A stretch of DNA of 64,000 bases, from contig CAWGDF010000008.1 of NCBI GenBank assembly GCA_963821275.1, positions 310,001 through 374,000 of the forward strand, written 5' to 3'. Position numbers and translations under genes: made by a program. Of this stretch, positions 1-9,113 are shown piece by piece. The DNA comes from JACVRW01 sp963821275 (GTDB lineage: Bacteria; Actinomycetota; Thermoleophilia; Solirubrobacterales; Thermoleophilaceae). Numbering within the stretch: the first letter of the stretch is position 1; every line of letters starts with the position of its first letter. The notes under the pieces were generated by a model that saw only the letters and a list, made by a program, of their open reading frames with translations, ran no database searches and had not been told where the DNA came from.

Positions 1-366
1 GCGCGGCTCAGCGAGACGGCCGCCGGCGCCGTCGGCCCCGTGAGCGTGATCGACGTGACGGCGGTCTACGCCGCGCTCACCCTGGCCGGGCCTCTCGCCC
101 GCGAGCTCTTCGCCCGCTTCAGCGCCATCGATCTGCGCGACTCCGCCACGCCGGTCCGCGGCTTCCGCCCCGGATCGGTGGCACGGGTCCCGGGCGCGAT
201 CCTGCGCGAGGGCGAGGAGCGCTGGCTGATGCTCTTCGGGGCGGCGCTCGGCCGCTACCTGTGGACGGTCACAGACGACGCCGCGAGGCACCTGGGGGGC
301 GGCCCTGTGGGGAGCGAGGCGCTCGGTCCGGTCGACGAGCCGCTGGAGGCCGCGTCCCGTGCGTGA
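1..366 (+). CDS. soxG: Sarcosine oxidase gamma subunit-like protein, 5' truncated
   Basis: The reading frame is open to the left edge of the window, so only the C-terminal about 120 residues are present. The residues around LRDSATPVRGFRPGSVARV, followed by AILREGEERWLML and GRYLWTVTDDA, match the C-terminal half of the gamma subunit of heterotetrameric sarcosine oxidase, a GcvT-fold subunit. The stop codon overlaps the GTG start of the SoxB-like gene by 8 bases, which indicates one operon. The same subunit plan is used by N-methylglutamate dehydrogenase (MgdD). The MgsABC-like genes 5 kb downstream keep that alternative open, so the substrate is not settled. Confidence 0.7.
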   Translation, partial: ARLSETAAGAVGPVSVIDVTAVYAALTLAGPLARELFARFSAIDLRDSATPVRGFRPGSVARVPGAILREGEERWLMLFGAALGRYLWTVTDDAARHLGGGPVGSEALGPVDEPLEAASRA

Positions 367-1576
367 CCTGTTCCGCACCCGACGCATGTGGCGCGAGCGC
401 GCCGAGCTGCGCGACTCCTACGACGTCGTGATCATCGGCGGCGGCTCCCACGGGCTCGCCGCCGCCTACTACCTGGCCCGCGATCACGGGATCGAGAACG
501 TCGCGGTGCTGGAGAAGAGCTACATCGGGTCCGGGGCTGCCGGCCGCAACACCACGATCCTGCGCGCGAACTACAAGACGCCCGAGGGCGCCCGCTTCTA
601 CGACGCCTCACTCAAGCTCTACGAGGGGCTCGGCGCCGAGCTCGACTTCAACCTCCTGTTCTCCCAGAACGGGCACCTGACCCTGGCCCATTCGGACCGG
701 GCCATGTTCGTGATGGCCAACCGGGCGGAGGTCAACCGCCTGAACGGGATCGACTCGCGGCTGATCTACCCGGACGAGATCAAGGAGCTGGCCCCGGCCA
801 TGCAGGTGGACAACCCTGACGCGGTCTATCCCATCATGGGGGCGCTGTACCACCCGCCGGGCGGGATCATCCGCCACGACGCGGTGGTGTGGGGTCTGGC
901 CCGCGGCGCCGACCGAGGCGGGGCGGAGATCCACCCCTACACCGAGGTCACGGGCATCGAGCGCCAGAACGGCCGGGTGAGCGGCGTCGAGACCAACCGC
1001 GGCCGCATCAAGACGGGCGCGGTGCTCAACTGCACGGCCGGCTGGAGCAGCCAGATCTGCGACATGGCGGGGGTGGAGCTGCCCATCACCACACACATCC
1101 TCCAGGCCTGCGTGACCGAGCCGCTGAAGCCGCTGCTCGACGTGGTCATCGTTTCCTCGCAGATGCACGTCTACATCTCACAGACCGACCGCGGCGAGTT
1201 CCTGATGGGCGCCGAGATCGAGCCCTGGACGACCTACCGGATGCAGGGCACGCTCAACTTCCTGCAGGAGGTCTCACGCCACTCGCTGGAGCTGTTCCCG
1301 CAGCTCGAGCGCGCCCGCATCCTGCGCAGCTGGGCCGGCCTCTGCGACCTGAGCCCCGACTACAGCCCCATCCTCGGCCCCACCTCGGTCGAGGGCTTCC
1401 ACGTGAGCTCCGGCTGGGGGACCTACGGCTTCAAGGCGGCGCCGATCGTGGGCAAGACGCTGGCCGAGCTGGCGGCCAGCGGGCGCACCCCGGAGCTGAT
1501 CGCGCCCTTCGCGCTGGAGCGCTTCTACGAGGACAAGCTGGTCTCCGAGCTCGCCGCCGCGGCGGTGAGTCACTGA
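359..1576 (+). CDS. soxB: Sarcosine oxidase beta subunit-like FAD oxidoreductase
   Basis: The 405-residue flavoprotein has a dinucleotide-binding motif YDVVIIGGGSHGLAAAYYL near residues 21-39. A family-typical GRNTTILRANY segment follows, and the C-terminal GWGTYGFKAAPIVGKTLAEL is the second FAD-contacting block. Length and N-terminal leader match the beta subunit of tetrameric sarcosine oxidase, which demethylates sarcosine to glycine and passes the methyl group to tetrahydrofolate on a partner subunit. The homologous MgdA of N-methylglutamate dehydrogenase cannot be excluded. The GTG start overlaps the SoxG-like stop. The stop overlaps the next ATG (TGATG), and formate-tetrahydrofolate ligase follows, consistent with C1 transfer to folate. 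Confidence 0.85.
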   Translation: MRDLFRTRRMWRERAELRDSYDVVIIGGGSHGLAAAYYLARDHGIENVAVLEKSYIGSGAAGRNTTILRANYKTPEGARFYDASLKLYEGLGAELDFNLLFSQNGHLTLAHSDRAMFVMANRAEVNRLNGIDSRLIYPDEIKELAPAMQVDNPDAVYPIMGALYHPPGGIIRHDAVVWGLARGADRGGAEIHPYTEVTGIERQNGRVSGVETNRGRIKTGAVLNCTAGWSSQICDMAGVELPITTHILQACVTEPLKPLLDVVIVSSQMHVYISQTDRGEFLMGAEIEPWTTYRMQGTLNFLQEVSRHSLELFPQLERARILRSWAGLCDLSPDYSPILGPTSVEGFHVSSGWGTYGFKAAPIVGKTLAELAASGRTPELIAPFALERFYEDKLVSELAAAAVSH

Positions 1577-1758
1577 TGCCAATGGACGACAAGCATCAAG
1601 ACGCCACCCGGCCCGAGCCGCTCGAGTACGAGCAGTGCGACGTGCCGGAGGGCATGACCCTGGACGAGTACCGGCGCCGGCGCGCCGGCGACAAGCCGCC
1701 GGAGCGAGTCTGGCTGCGCGGCTGGAGGCGGCACAAGAAGCGAGAGGAGAGCACATGA
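1576..1758 (+). CDS. Small acidic/basic protein between soxB and fhs, unknown
   Basis: This 60-residue ORF starts at an ATG that overlaps the soxB stop, and its TGA overlaps the ATG of fhs (ATGA). Such coupling on both sides argues strongly that it is translated. The protein has an acidic first half (EYEQCDVPEGMTLDEYRRRR) and a basic tail (WLRGWRRHKKREEST), with one cysteine and no membrane segment. Its position is where a sarcosine oxidase delta subunit could sit. However, it lacks the multi-cysteine zinc motif and is about 35 residues shorter than that family. I do not recognise it. Confidence 0.6.
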   Translation: MPMDDKHQDATRPEPLEYEQCDVPEGMTLDEYRRRRAGDKPPERVWLRGWRRHKKREEST

Positions 1759-3434
1759 AGAGCAGCCTGGAGATCGCGCAGGAGGCCGAGCTCCAGCCGA
1801 TCGAGTCGATCGCCGAGCGCATGGGCCTCGTGCCCGACGAGTTCGAGCCCTACGGGCGGCACAAGGCCAAGGTCTCGCTCGACGCGCTGGACCGGCTCGC
1901 CGACGCCCCCGACGGCAAGCTGGTGTGCGTCTCCGGAGTCACCCCCACCAGGGCGGGTGAGGGCAAGACCACCACGGCGGTGTCCCTCACCCAGGGCCTC
2001 GGGGCCATCGGCCGCGAGCCCGTGCTGTGCCTGCGCGAGCCCTCGCTCGGCCCGGTGTTCGGCATCAAGGGCGGCGCCGCCGGCGGCGGCCTGGCTCAGG
2101 TGGTGCCGATGGAGGACCTGAACCTCCACTTCACCGGCGACATCCACGCCGTGGGTGCGGCGAACAACCTGCTGGCGGCGCTGATGGACGCGTCGATCCT
2201 GCACGGCAACCCGCACGAGATCGACGCGCTGCGGGTCGACTGGAAGCGCGCGCTGGACATGAACGACCGCGCCCTGCGCAAGATCACCCTGGGACAGGGG
2301 GGCCGGGCCAACGGCTACCCGCGCGAGTCGGGCTTCGACATCACCGCCGCCTCCGAGGTGATGGCCATCCTGGCCGTGTCGCGGGACCTGCACGACCTCC
2401 GGGCCCGCCTGGGCGCGATCACCGTGGCCCACTCCTACTCCGGCGGGAGGCCGGTGACCGCCGAGGACCTGGGAGCGGCCGGGGCGATGACCGTGCTCCT
2501 CAAGGAGGCGCTCCAGCCCAACCTGATCCAGACCCTGGAGGGCCAGGCCTGCCTGATGCACGCGGGCCCGTTCGCGAACATCGCGCACGGCAACTCGTCG
2601 CTGGTGGCCGACCTGATCGGGCTGAAGCTGGGCGACTACGTCGTCACCGAGTCGGGCTTCGGCTCGGACATGGGCATGGAGAAGCTGTTCAACATCGTCT
2701 GTCGCAAGGGCGGGCTGCGGCCCAGCGCCGTGGTACTCGTGGCCACCGTGCGCGCGCTCAAGCACCACGGCGGGATCGAGGACGACCCCCGCGTGGACCG
2801 CGTGCGCGGGCTGGCCGCGATCGCCACCGGGGCGGCCAACCTCAACCGGCATCTGGGGATCGTGCGCGGCTTCGGCCTGCCGTGTGTGGTCGCCGTCAAC
2901 CGGCGGCCGGGCGACACCGACGACGAGGTCGAGCTGGTGAAGGCGCTCGCGCTGGAGGGCGGCGCCCACGCCGCCGAGGTGAACGACGGCTTCGCCTCCG
3001 GGGGACCCGGCGCGGCCGCGCTGGCCGAGGCGGTGGCCGACGCCTGCGAGCAGCCCTCCAGCTTCAAGTTCACCTACGAGGACGACGACTCGATCGAGGC
3101 CAAGGTCGAGAAGGTGGCGAAGCAGGTCTACGGGGCGGCCGACGTCGTCTTCTACCTCGACGCGCAGCGCAAGATCCGCCAGTACAACGAGGACGGCCTG
3201 GATCGCCTGCCGATCTGCATGGCCAAGACCCACCTGTCGCTGTCCGCCGACCCGACGCTGCTGGGTGCGCCCGAGGACTTCACGCTGCCGGTGCGGGACC
3301 TGCGGGCCTACACCGGCGCGGGCTGGCTGGTCCCTCTCTGCGGCGACATCCAGCAGATGCCCGGCCTGGGCACCACACCGGCCGCCCTGAACGTCGACAT
3401 CGACGAAGAGGGCCGCACGGTTGGGCTCTTCTGA
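1755..3434 (+). CDS. fhs: Formate--tetrahydrofolate ligase
   Basis: The enzyme makes 10-formyl-tetrahydrofolate from formate, ATP and tetrahydrofolate; the reverse reaction conserves ATP. The 559-residue length fits the family. The P-loop-like TPTRAGEGKTTT lies at residues 63-74, and LREPSLGPVFGIKGGAAGGG, HFTGDIHAVGAANNL and SGFGSDMGMEKL are family signatures. The ATG at 1755 is preceded by GAGAGGAGA and overlaps the previous stop. The open frame extends further upstream, but only through the 60-residue gene. As the last gene of the sarcosine-oxidase-type operon it can interconvert folate-bound C1 units released by demethylation with formate. Confidence 0.97.
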   Translation: MKSSLEIAQEAELQPIESIAERMGLVPDEFEPYGRHKAKVSLDALDRLADAPDGKLVCVSGVTPTRAGEGKTTTAVSLTQGLGAIGREPVLCLREPSLGPVFGIKGGAAGGGLAQVVPMEDLNLHFTGDIHAVGAANNLLAALMDASILHGNPHEIDALRVDWKRALDMNDRALRKITLGQGGRANGYPRESGFDITAASEVMAILAVSRDLHDLRARLGAITVAHSYSGGRPVTAEDLGAAGAMTVLLKEALQPNLIQTLEGQACLMHAGPFANIAHGNSSLVADLIGLKLGDYVVTESGFGSDMGMEKLFNIVCRKGGLRPSAVVLVATVRALKHHGGIEDDPRVDRVRGLAAIATGAANLNRHLGIVRGFGLPCVVAVNRRPGDTDDEVELVKALALEGGAHAAEVNDGFASGGPGAAALAEAVADACEQPSSFKFTYEDDDSIEAKVEKVAKQVYGAADVVFYLDAQRKIRQYNEDGLDRLPICMAKTHLSLSADPTLLGAPEDFTLPVRDLRAYTGAGWLVPLCGDIQQMPGLGTTPAALNVDIDEEGRTVGLF

Positions 3435-3524
3435 GATCCAGCGCCTGCCCGAGCGGGCCCGCGTGTCCGGCGGAACCGTGGCCTCCCTCCTGCGCGCACA
3501 TGCGGGGTTAGTATCGCCACGCGT

Positions 3525-4352
3525 ATGAGCAGCACGCCTGACACGGGCACCCTGGCCAGCGAGGGCAAGCCCTCCCTGGTCGACATCGCCGAGGCGGCGC
3601 TCCGCACTTGGCTGGCCGGCGGCCGCCACCGTCCCGGCGAGCGGCTGCCGCCCGAGCAGGAGCTGTCGGCTCACCTGGGGATCTCGCGCGGGACGCTCCG
3701 CACCGCGCTCGGCCGGCTGGAGGAGAGCGGCGAGATCGTGCGCCGCCAGGGGAGCGGGACATACGTCGGCAAGGCTCCCTCCACAACGCTCGACGAGGGT
3801 CTGGAGAAGCTCGTTTCCTACAGCGAGCTGGCCCGGCGCCGCGGGGTGTCCCTGGAGCTGGGAGAGCTGAGCGTCGAGGAGCGGCGAGTGGGCCCCGAGG
3901 TGGCCGAGCTCTTCGGCGTCTCCCCCGACGCGCCGGCCCCGACGATCACCCGAGTGCTGCTGCTCGACGGCCAGCCGGGCTCGTGGATGCGGGACGTGGT
4001 GCATCCCGACGTCGGGCTGCCCTCACCGGGCCGTCTGCGCCAGGCTCTGGAGCGGGGGGAGATGGTGCTCGACGTGCTGCTCAAGCACGGGGTGCCGGTG
4101 GCCTATACGCGCGCCCACATCCTCGCCCGGGTGCTCACCAAGCGCGACCGGGTCGGGGCCGCCCTCGGCGTGAGCGAGACCACCGCGGCGCTCGAGATCG
4201 AGCACCTGACCTGCACCGCCGAGGGGGCGCCGGTGGAGCACTCGACCGACGTGTTCCTGCCTCGCAGCCTCGACCTGCACGTGATGCGCTACCTGGAGGA
4301 CCAACCTCCGGTGCCGGCCATCGGCCGAGGCTCTCTGCCCCGCTCCATATGA
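3525..4352 (+). CDS. GntR/HutC-family transcriptional regulator
   Basis: The 275-residue protein has an N-terminal winged helix-turn-helix (about residues 18-85, with GERLPPEQELSAHLGISRGT and the wing GSGTYVG). A UTRA-type ligand-binding domain follows (about 100-265), which makes it HutC subfamily. The gene stands alone between fhs and the glutamine synthetase-like gene. The first candidate target is the 106-base gap downstream of it, which carries TACCAATT. A perfect 14-bp palindrome sharing that octamer lies at 15228. The ligand is unknown; an amine, amino acid or C1-related compound would fit the context. Confidence 0.85.
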   Translation: MSSTPDTGTLASEGKPSLVDIAEAALRTWLAGGRHRPGERLPPEQELSAHLGISRGTLRTALGRLEESGEIVRRQGSGTYVGKAPSTTLDEGLEKLVSYSELARRRGVSLELGELSVEERRVGPEVAELFGVSPDAPAPTITRVLLLDGQPGSWMRDVVHPDVGLPSPGRLRQALERGEMVLDVLLKHGVPVAYTRAHILARVLTKRDRVGAALGVSETTAALEIEHLTCTAEGAPVEHSTDVFLPRSLDLHVMRYLEDQPPVPAIGRGSLPRSI

Positions 4353-4458
4353 CGGCGGCGGCGGACGAATATACCAATTTGCTCAAAGCAGTTGCTATAG
4401 TCGGCCCGCGCTTCGCAGCGTGGACCTGTCCCCCAATACGACACCCGGAGGAGAGGGA
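4353..4458 (+). promoter_or_regulatory. Promoter region of the glutamine synthetase-like/MgsABC operon
   Basis: This is an AT-rich island in a GC-rich window: GAATATACCAATTTGCTC around 4367-4384, then GTTGCTATAGTCG around 4392-4404, which could hold a -10 element. The octamer TACCAATT (4372-4379) is shared with the palindrome at 15228-15241, suggesting a common regulator. The hexamer assignments are not firm. A strong ribosome site, GGAGGAGAGGG, lies just before the ATG at 4459. Confidence 0.4.
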
Positions 4459-5949
4459 ATGACCAACCCCTACGAGGGAAGCGTTGCCGTCGACGCCCAG
4501 GCGCCCATGAGCCTTGGAGGCGATGTGCGCACGGTGATCGGCACCTCCCGGTCCACGCAGGCGCCCGCGACGCTCGAGGAGGCGCGCAACCAGCCGGGTC
4601 GGCGCGAGCGCATCGAGGAGATCACGCGCCGGATCGAGGCCGAGGGGATCAAGTACGTCTTCTTCCAGCAGGTGTCGGTCACGGGCCGCGTGATGGGCAA
4701 GGGAGTGGTGTCCTCCTTCTTCCCCCAGGTGGCCGAGAAGGGCTACCAGCTGGTCTACGGCGCCACGGCCAACCTGTTCGTCGACCGCGTGGGGGACTAC
4801 ATCGGCTTCGGCCCCGAGGAGTCCGAGCTGGCCGCGGTGGCCGACCTCGACACCTTCGCCACCCTGCCCTGGGACCCGCGTGTCGCCCGCGTGTACTGCG
4901 ACTGCTACGACACCGAGACCGGCGACCTGCTCGACGCCGACCCGCGCCAGAACCTCAAGCGGGTGGTGGCGGAGTTCGAGGAGGAGCTGGGCTACAGCTT
5001 CCTGATCGGGATCGAGCCGGAGATGATGTGGCTCAAGAAGCCCGAGGACGGCGCCACCCCGGAGGGCGTGACCAAGCCCTACTGCTACCACATCCACCAG
5101 TTCGAGGAACTGCGTCCGGTGCTGCTCGACGTCGTGGAGTACGGCCAGGCGCTCGGGCTGGACATGAGCTACGGCGACCACGAGGACGCTCCCGGCCAGC
5201 TCGAGCTGAACTTCCGCTTCGACCGCCCGGTCAAGACCGCCGACAACATCACCACCTACCGGCAGATCTGCGCGGCGGTGGGGCGCAAGCACGGCCTGCT
5301 GGCCTGCTTCATGCCCAAGCCGTTCGTCGGCGTATCCGCCAACGGGCATCACCACCACTTCACCTTGGTGGACGAGGACGCGAAGAACGTCTTCCACGAC
5401 CCGGACGGGCCGGCCCAGCTTTCGGACACCGCCCGCCATTTCCTGGGCGGCATGCTCGACCACTTCGGCGCGCTGATGTGCGTGGGCAACCCGACGGTGA
5501 ACTCCTACTGCCGCATGTGGGACCAGGGCTTCTGGGCCCCGGTCTACAAGAACTGGGGCTGGCAGAACCGCACCTGCACCGTGCGCGTGGCCTCCGGTGG
5601 CCGCTTCGAGTACCGCGGCGTCGACTCTTCCTGCAACCCCTACCTGACGGTGGCGGCGCTGCTGGTCGCCGGTCTCGACGGGATCCGCAACCAGAGCGAC
5701 CCCGGCCCGCCGCAGAGCGCCAACACCTACGACCTGCTTCAGAGCAACGGCTCAGCTTCCCTGGACCGCGTGCCGGACAGCCTGGGCAACGCCCTGGTGG
5801 AGCTGGAGCGCGACGAGGTGCTGCGTGAGGGCGCGATGCCTGGGCGCCTGTGGAGGGTCTTCCACCACTACAAGCGCGACGAATGGGAGCGCTACCTGGC
5901 CGCGGTCACCGACTGGGAGCGCGACGAGTACCTGGAGGTCCTCCCCTAA
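4459..5949 (+). CDS. Glutamine synthetase-family ligase (GlnT / gamma-glutamylmethylamide synthetase type)
   Basis: The 496-residue glutamine synthetase homologue carries the catalytic-domain signatures GIEPEMM (184-190), PGQLELNF (245-252), the histidine run NGHHHHF (295-301) and RFEYRGVD (382-389). Members of this subgroup ligate glutamate to ammonia or to methylamine; the latter (GmaS) starts the N-methylglutamate pathway. Three genes matching MgsA, MgsB and MgsC follow in tight coupling, which favours a role with N-methylglutamate synthase. The same order also occurs with GlnT/GlxBCD of unclear function. ATG 4459 is chosen over an upstream in-frame GTG at 4420 because of its ribosome site. 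Confidence 0.85.
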   Translation: MTNPYEGSVAVDAQAPMSLGGDVRTVIGTSRSTQAPATLEEARNQPGRRERIEEITRRIEAEGIKYVFFQQVSVTGRVMGKGVVSSFFPQVAEKGYQLVYGATANLFVDRVGDYIGFGPEESELAAVADLDTFATLPWDPRVARVYCDCYDTETGDLLDADPRQNLKRVVAEFEEELGYSFLIGIEPEMMWLKKPEDGATPEGVTKPYCYHIHQFEELRPVLLDVVEYGQALGLDMSYGDHEDAPGQLELNFRFDRPVKTADNITTYRQICAAVGRKHGLLACFMPKPFVGVSANGHHHHFTLVDEDAKNVFHDPDGPAQLSDTARHFLGGMLDHFGALMCVGNPTVNSYCRMWDQGFWAPVYKNWGWQNRTCTVRVASGGRFEYRGVDSSCNPYLTVAALLVAGLDGIRNQSDPGPPQSANTYDLLQSNGSASLDRVPDSLGNALVELERDEVLREGAMPGRLWRVFHHYKRDEWERYLAAVTDWERDEYLEVLP

Positions 5950-5952
5950 CCG

Positions 5953-6891
5953 ATGTGCGGGATCGCCGGCATCATCTACCGCGACGGGGGCGGCGAGCGC
6001 CAGGTCGGCCGCGACATGACGGCCATGCTCCAGGCCATGAAGCACCGCGGGCCGGACTCCACCGGCTACGCGCTCTACCGGCCCGCCTCCGACGGCTACG
6101 TGATGCACGTCAAGCTGGTGGAGGCGGACGCGGGCGGCAAGGACTTCGAGTTCGACGAGCGCCTGCGCCGCCAGCGGGTTGACATCGAGAACCGGCTGCG
6201 GGCGTCGGGCGCGACGATCGACTCGATCGACACCACCAGCGAGCACGCGATGACTGTGTCGTTCGGGTTCGACGGTGACCTCAAGCGGCTGGCCGACTAC
6301 GTCGAGGACGTCAAGGGCGCCGAGGTGCTGTCGCTGGGCCGCTCGCTCGAGATCGTCAAGGACCTGGGGGACGCCCGGACGGTGGCCGCCGACTACAACC
6401 TCGACGGCTACGTGGGCACGCACGCGATCGGCCACGCGCGCATGGCCACGGAGTCCGACGTCGACATCGCCAACGCGCACCCGTACTGGGCCTATCCCTT
6501 CCCGGACGTGGCCGTCGTCCACAACGGTCAGCTCACCAACTACCACCAGTGGCGCCGCCGGCTCGAGCGCGCCGGACATCGCTTCCAGTCCGACTGCGAC
6601 TCGGAGATCATCGCCGTCTACCTCGCCGAGCGCATGGCCCAGGGCGACTCGCTCGAGGACTCGATGCGCCGCAGCCTGGACGAGCTCGACGGTGTGTTCA
6701 CCTACATCTGCGTGACCGAGGATGCGCTCGGGGTGGCCAAGGACGAGCTGGGGGCCAAGCCGCTGGTGCTCTACGAGTCCGACGACATCGTGGCATTGGC
6801 CTCCGAGGAGATCGCCATCCGCAAGGTCGTCGACCGCGAGATCGAGACCTGGGACCCGTACGAGGGGGCGGTGATGGTGTGGACGACGTGA
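5953..6891 (+). CDS. glxB: Class II glutamine amidotransferase, MgsA/GlxB type
   Basis: The protein begins MCGIAGIIYRDGG, giving the N-terminal nucleophile cysteine of Ntn-type amidotransferases once the Met is removed. Later motifs HRGPDSTGYALYR, AIGHARMATESDVD and VVHNGQLTNYHQWRRR complete the glutaminase active site. It is 312 residues, i.e. only the amidotransferase domain of glutamate synthase. With the two following genes it forms a split glutamate-synthase-like complex, known as MgsABC (N-methylglutamate synthase) or GlxBCD. It would hydrolyse glutamine or gamma-glutamylmethylamide and pass ammonia or methylamine on. Its stop overlaps the next GTG. Confidence 0.88.
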   Translation: MCGIAGIIYRDGGGERQVGRDMTAMLQAMKHRGPDSTGYALYRPASDGYVMHVKLVEADAGGKDFEFDERLRRQRVDIENRLRASGATIDSIDTTSEHAMTVSFGFDGDLKRLADYVEDVKGAEVLSLGRSLEIVKDLGDARTVAADYNLDGYVGTHAIGHARMATESDVDIANAHPYWAYPFPDVAVVHNGQLTNYHQWRRRLERAGHRFQSDCDSEIIAVYLAERMAQGDSLEDSMRRSLDELDGVFTYICVTEDALGVAKDELGAKPLVLYESDDIVALASEEIAIRKVVDREIETWDPYEGAVMVWTT

Positions 6892-7658
6892 CCATCACCT
6901 ACGACGCCCGCGGGCTGGTCGAGCTCGACGGCACCACCCCCAAGATCGCTGAGATCGACGGCGAGCGCGCCTCCTTCGACGCCCGCGACCTCTCCACCCG
7001 CAAGATCAACGCCGAGCTCAAGTGGCTGCTCTACGAGCAGGGAGTGAGGGACGTGACGGTGCTGAACCCGAGCGCTCGCCACTCGCTGGGCGTGGGCATC
7101 CTGGCCCGCTGCCGGATCACCTTCGAGGGCAGCCTGGGCTATTTCGGCTGCGGCCTGATCGACGGCGCCGAGGTGCAGGTCAACGGCCGGGTGGGCTGGT
7201 CGGTCGCCGAGAACATGATGTCCGGGGTGGTGGTGATCGAGTCGAACGCCGGCTCGCTGGCGGGCGCCGCTCTCCGTGGCGGCGACCTCGTGGTCAAGGG
7301 GCAGGTGGGCGCGCGCACCGGGATAGACCAGAAGGGCGGCACCATCCTGGTGATGGGCAGCGCCGGGTCGATGACCGGCTTCATGATGCAGCGCGGCCGC
7401 CAGATCATCTGCGGCGACGTGGGCCCCGGCCTGGGCGACTCGATGTACGACGGCACCATCTACGTGGCCGGCAAGATCGCGTCGCTCGGGATCGACTGCG
7501 TCGAGGGCGAGTGGACCGACGCCGACAGCGAGCTGATCGAGCGCAAGTTCTCGATCTACGGGCTGGGCGCGCCGCCCGAGTTCACCAAGTTCGTCTGCGG
7601 AAAGAAGCTCTACAACTACGACAGCCTGGAGCCCAGCGAGCGCAAGCTCGTCCTGTAA
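6888..7658 (+). CDS. glxC: GXGXG-domain protein, MgsB/GlxC type
   Basis: The 256-residue protein corresponds to the C-terminal GXGXG beta-helix domain of glutamate synthase large subunits. Regular glycine repeats are visible: GYFGCGLIDGAEVQVNG, NAGSLAGAALRGGDLVVKG, GSAGSMTGFMMQRGRQIICG and GDVGPGLGDSMYDG. The GTG start at 6888 forms a GTGA overlap with the stop of the amidotransferase gene; an ATG downstream would cut into the domain. It is a structural partner of the amidotransferase and FMN subunits and is not expected to be catalytic alone. Its TAA stop abuts the ATG of the FMN subunit. Confidence 0.88.
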   Translation: MTITYDARGLVELDGTTPKIAEIDGERASFDARDLSTRKINAELKWLLYEQGVRDVTVLNPSARHSLGVGILARCRITFEGSLGYFGCGLIDGAEVQVNGRVGWSVAENMMSGVVVIESNAGSLAGAALRGGDLVVKGQVGARTGIDQKGGTILVMGSAGSMTGFMMQRGRQIICGDVGPGLGDSMYDGTIYVAGKIASLGIDCVEGEWTDADSELIERKFSIYGLGAPPEFTKFVCGKKLYNYDSLEPSERKLVL

Positions 7659-9113
7659 ATGAACCCACCCGCCCACCCCCCACCGCCCGACGAGAACGCA
7701 CCCGCCGAGCGCACCGTCCTCGGGCGCTCGAAGATCTTCACCCCGGACGTCATCAACGACATCCACATGAAGGCCGAGCTCGGCCGCTACCGCATGCGGG
7801 GCTTCTCGATGTTCAAGAAGATCCCGCACTGGGACGAGCTGATCTTCCTGCCCGGCACGCTCACGCGCTTCGTGATCGAGGGCTACCGGGAGAAGTGCGA
7901 GACAAAGACCGTGCTCGGCGCGCGCTTTGCCAAGAAGCCGATCGAGCTGGACATCCCGGTCTACATCACCGGCATGAGCTTCGGCGCGCTGTCGCTCGAG
8001 GCGAAGATGGCGCTGGCCAAGGGCGCCTCGATGGCCGGCAGCGCCACCTGCTCGGGCGAGGGCGGCATGATCCCGCCGGAGCGCGACCTGTCCACGAAGT
8101 GGTACTACCAGGTCATCCAGAGCCGGTACGGGTTCAACCCGCACCACCTGATGCTGGCCGACGGGGTCGAGTTCTTCATCGGGCAGGGCTGCAAGGTGGG
8201 GCTGGGCGGTCACCTGATGGGTCAGAAGGTGACCGAGCAGGTCGCCGAGATGCGCTCGCTGCCGCCGGGCATCGACCAGCGCTCTCCCGCCCGCCATCCG
8301 GACTGGCTCGGCCCCGACGACCTGTCGCTCAAGGTGCAGGAGACCCGCGAGGCCACCAACTACGAGGTGCCGATCCAGCTCAAGCTGGGTGCGGCGCGCG
8401 TGTACGACGACGTGCGGATGGCGGCCAAGTGCGGCCCGGACATCATCTACCTGGACGGGGCCGAGGGCGGCACCGGCGCCGGCCCGCACACCGCCACCGA
8501 GGAGACGGGCATCCCGCTGATGGCGGCCATTCCCGAGGCCCGCCGCGCCCTGGAGGACGTGGGGCTCGCCGACGAGATCAACCTCGTGGTGGCCGGCGGC
8601 ATCCGAAACGGCGGCGACGTCGCGAAGTGCCTCGCGCTCGGCGCCGACGCCGTGGCGCTCGGCCACGCCGCGCTGATGGCGCTCAACTGCAACAAGGAGA
8701 TCCCGGGCGTCACCGACTACGAGGGGACGATCGGCGTGCCGGCGGGGCAGTGCTACCACTGCCACACGGGACGCTGCCCGGTCGGTATCACCACCCAGGA
8801 CCCCGAGCTGCGCAAGCGGCTGAACGTCGAGGAGGCGGCCGGGCGCGTCTACAACTTCCTGCACACGCTCACGCTCGAGGTGCAGATGCTCGCCCGGGCC
8901 TGCGGGAAGACCAACGTCCACTCGCTCGAGCCGGAGGACCTGGCCGCGCTGACCACCGAGGCCGCCGCCATGGCCCGCGTGCCGCTGGCGGGCACCGACT
9001 ACGTGCCCGGGCAGAGCGAGTCGCAGGCGCTCGAGGAGATCAAGACGATGCTCGACCGCTACCTGGAGAACCCGATCGACGCGCTGCCCGCCGCGGAGCG
9101 AGTGGAACGGTGA
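7659..9113 (+). CDS. glxD: FMN/Fe-S glutamate synthase-like subunit, MgsC/GlxD type
   Basis: The 484-residue alpha/beta-barrel protein is homologous to the synthase domain of glutamate synthase. The phosphate-binding stretch YLDGAEGGTGAGP (residues 264-276) and VAGGIRNGGDVAKCLALGAD (311-330) bind FMN. The cysteine cluster CYHCHTGRC (365-373) fits the iron-sulfur cluster of the family. In MgsABC it condenses methylamine with 2-oxoglutarate to N-methylglutamate; in ordinary glutamate synthase the product is glutamate. Which product applies here is undetermined. The stop overlaps the GTG of the next gene, so the block is one transcription unit. Confidence 0.9.
   Translation: MNPPAHPPPPDENAPAERTVLGRSKIFTPDVINDIHMKAELGRYRMRGFSMFKKIPHWDELIFLPGTLTRFVIEGYREKCETKTVLGARFAKKPIELDIPVYITGMSFGALSLEAKMALAKGASMAGSATCSGEGGMIPPERDLSTKWYYQVIQSRYGFNPHHLMLADGVEFFIGQGCKVGLGGHLMGQKVTEQVAEMRSLPPGIDQRSPARHPDWLGPDDLSLKVQETREATNYEVPIQLKLGAARVYDDVRMAAKCGPDIIYLDGAEGGTGAGPHTATEETGIPLMAAIPEARRALEDVGLADEINLVVAGGIRNGGDVAKCLALGADAVALGHAALMALNCNKEIPGVTDYEGTIGVPAGQCYHCHTGRCPVGITTQDPELRKRLNVEEAAGRVYNFLHTLTLEVQMLARACGKTNVHSLEPEDLAALTTEAAAMARVPLAGTDYVPGQSESQALEEIKTMLDRYLENPIDALPAAERVER

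Noticed and set aside
1576..1758. Small ORF as sarcosine oxidase delta subunit
   Set aside because: Too short and lacks the zinc-binding cysteines of SoxD.
1596..4004. 802-residue minus-strand ORF
   Set aside because: Antisense shadow of fhs and the GntR gene; composition is His/Arg/Val/Gly-rich with no domain, whereas the plus strand encodes clear enzymes.
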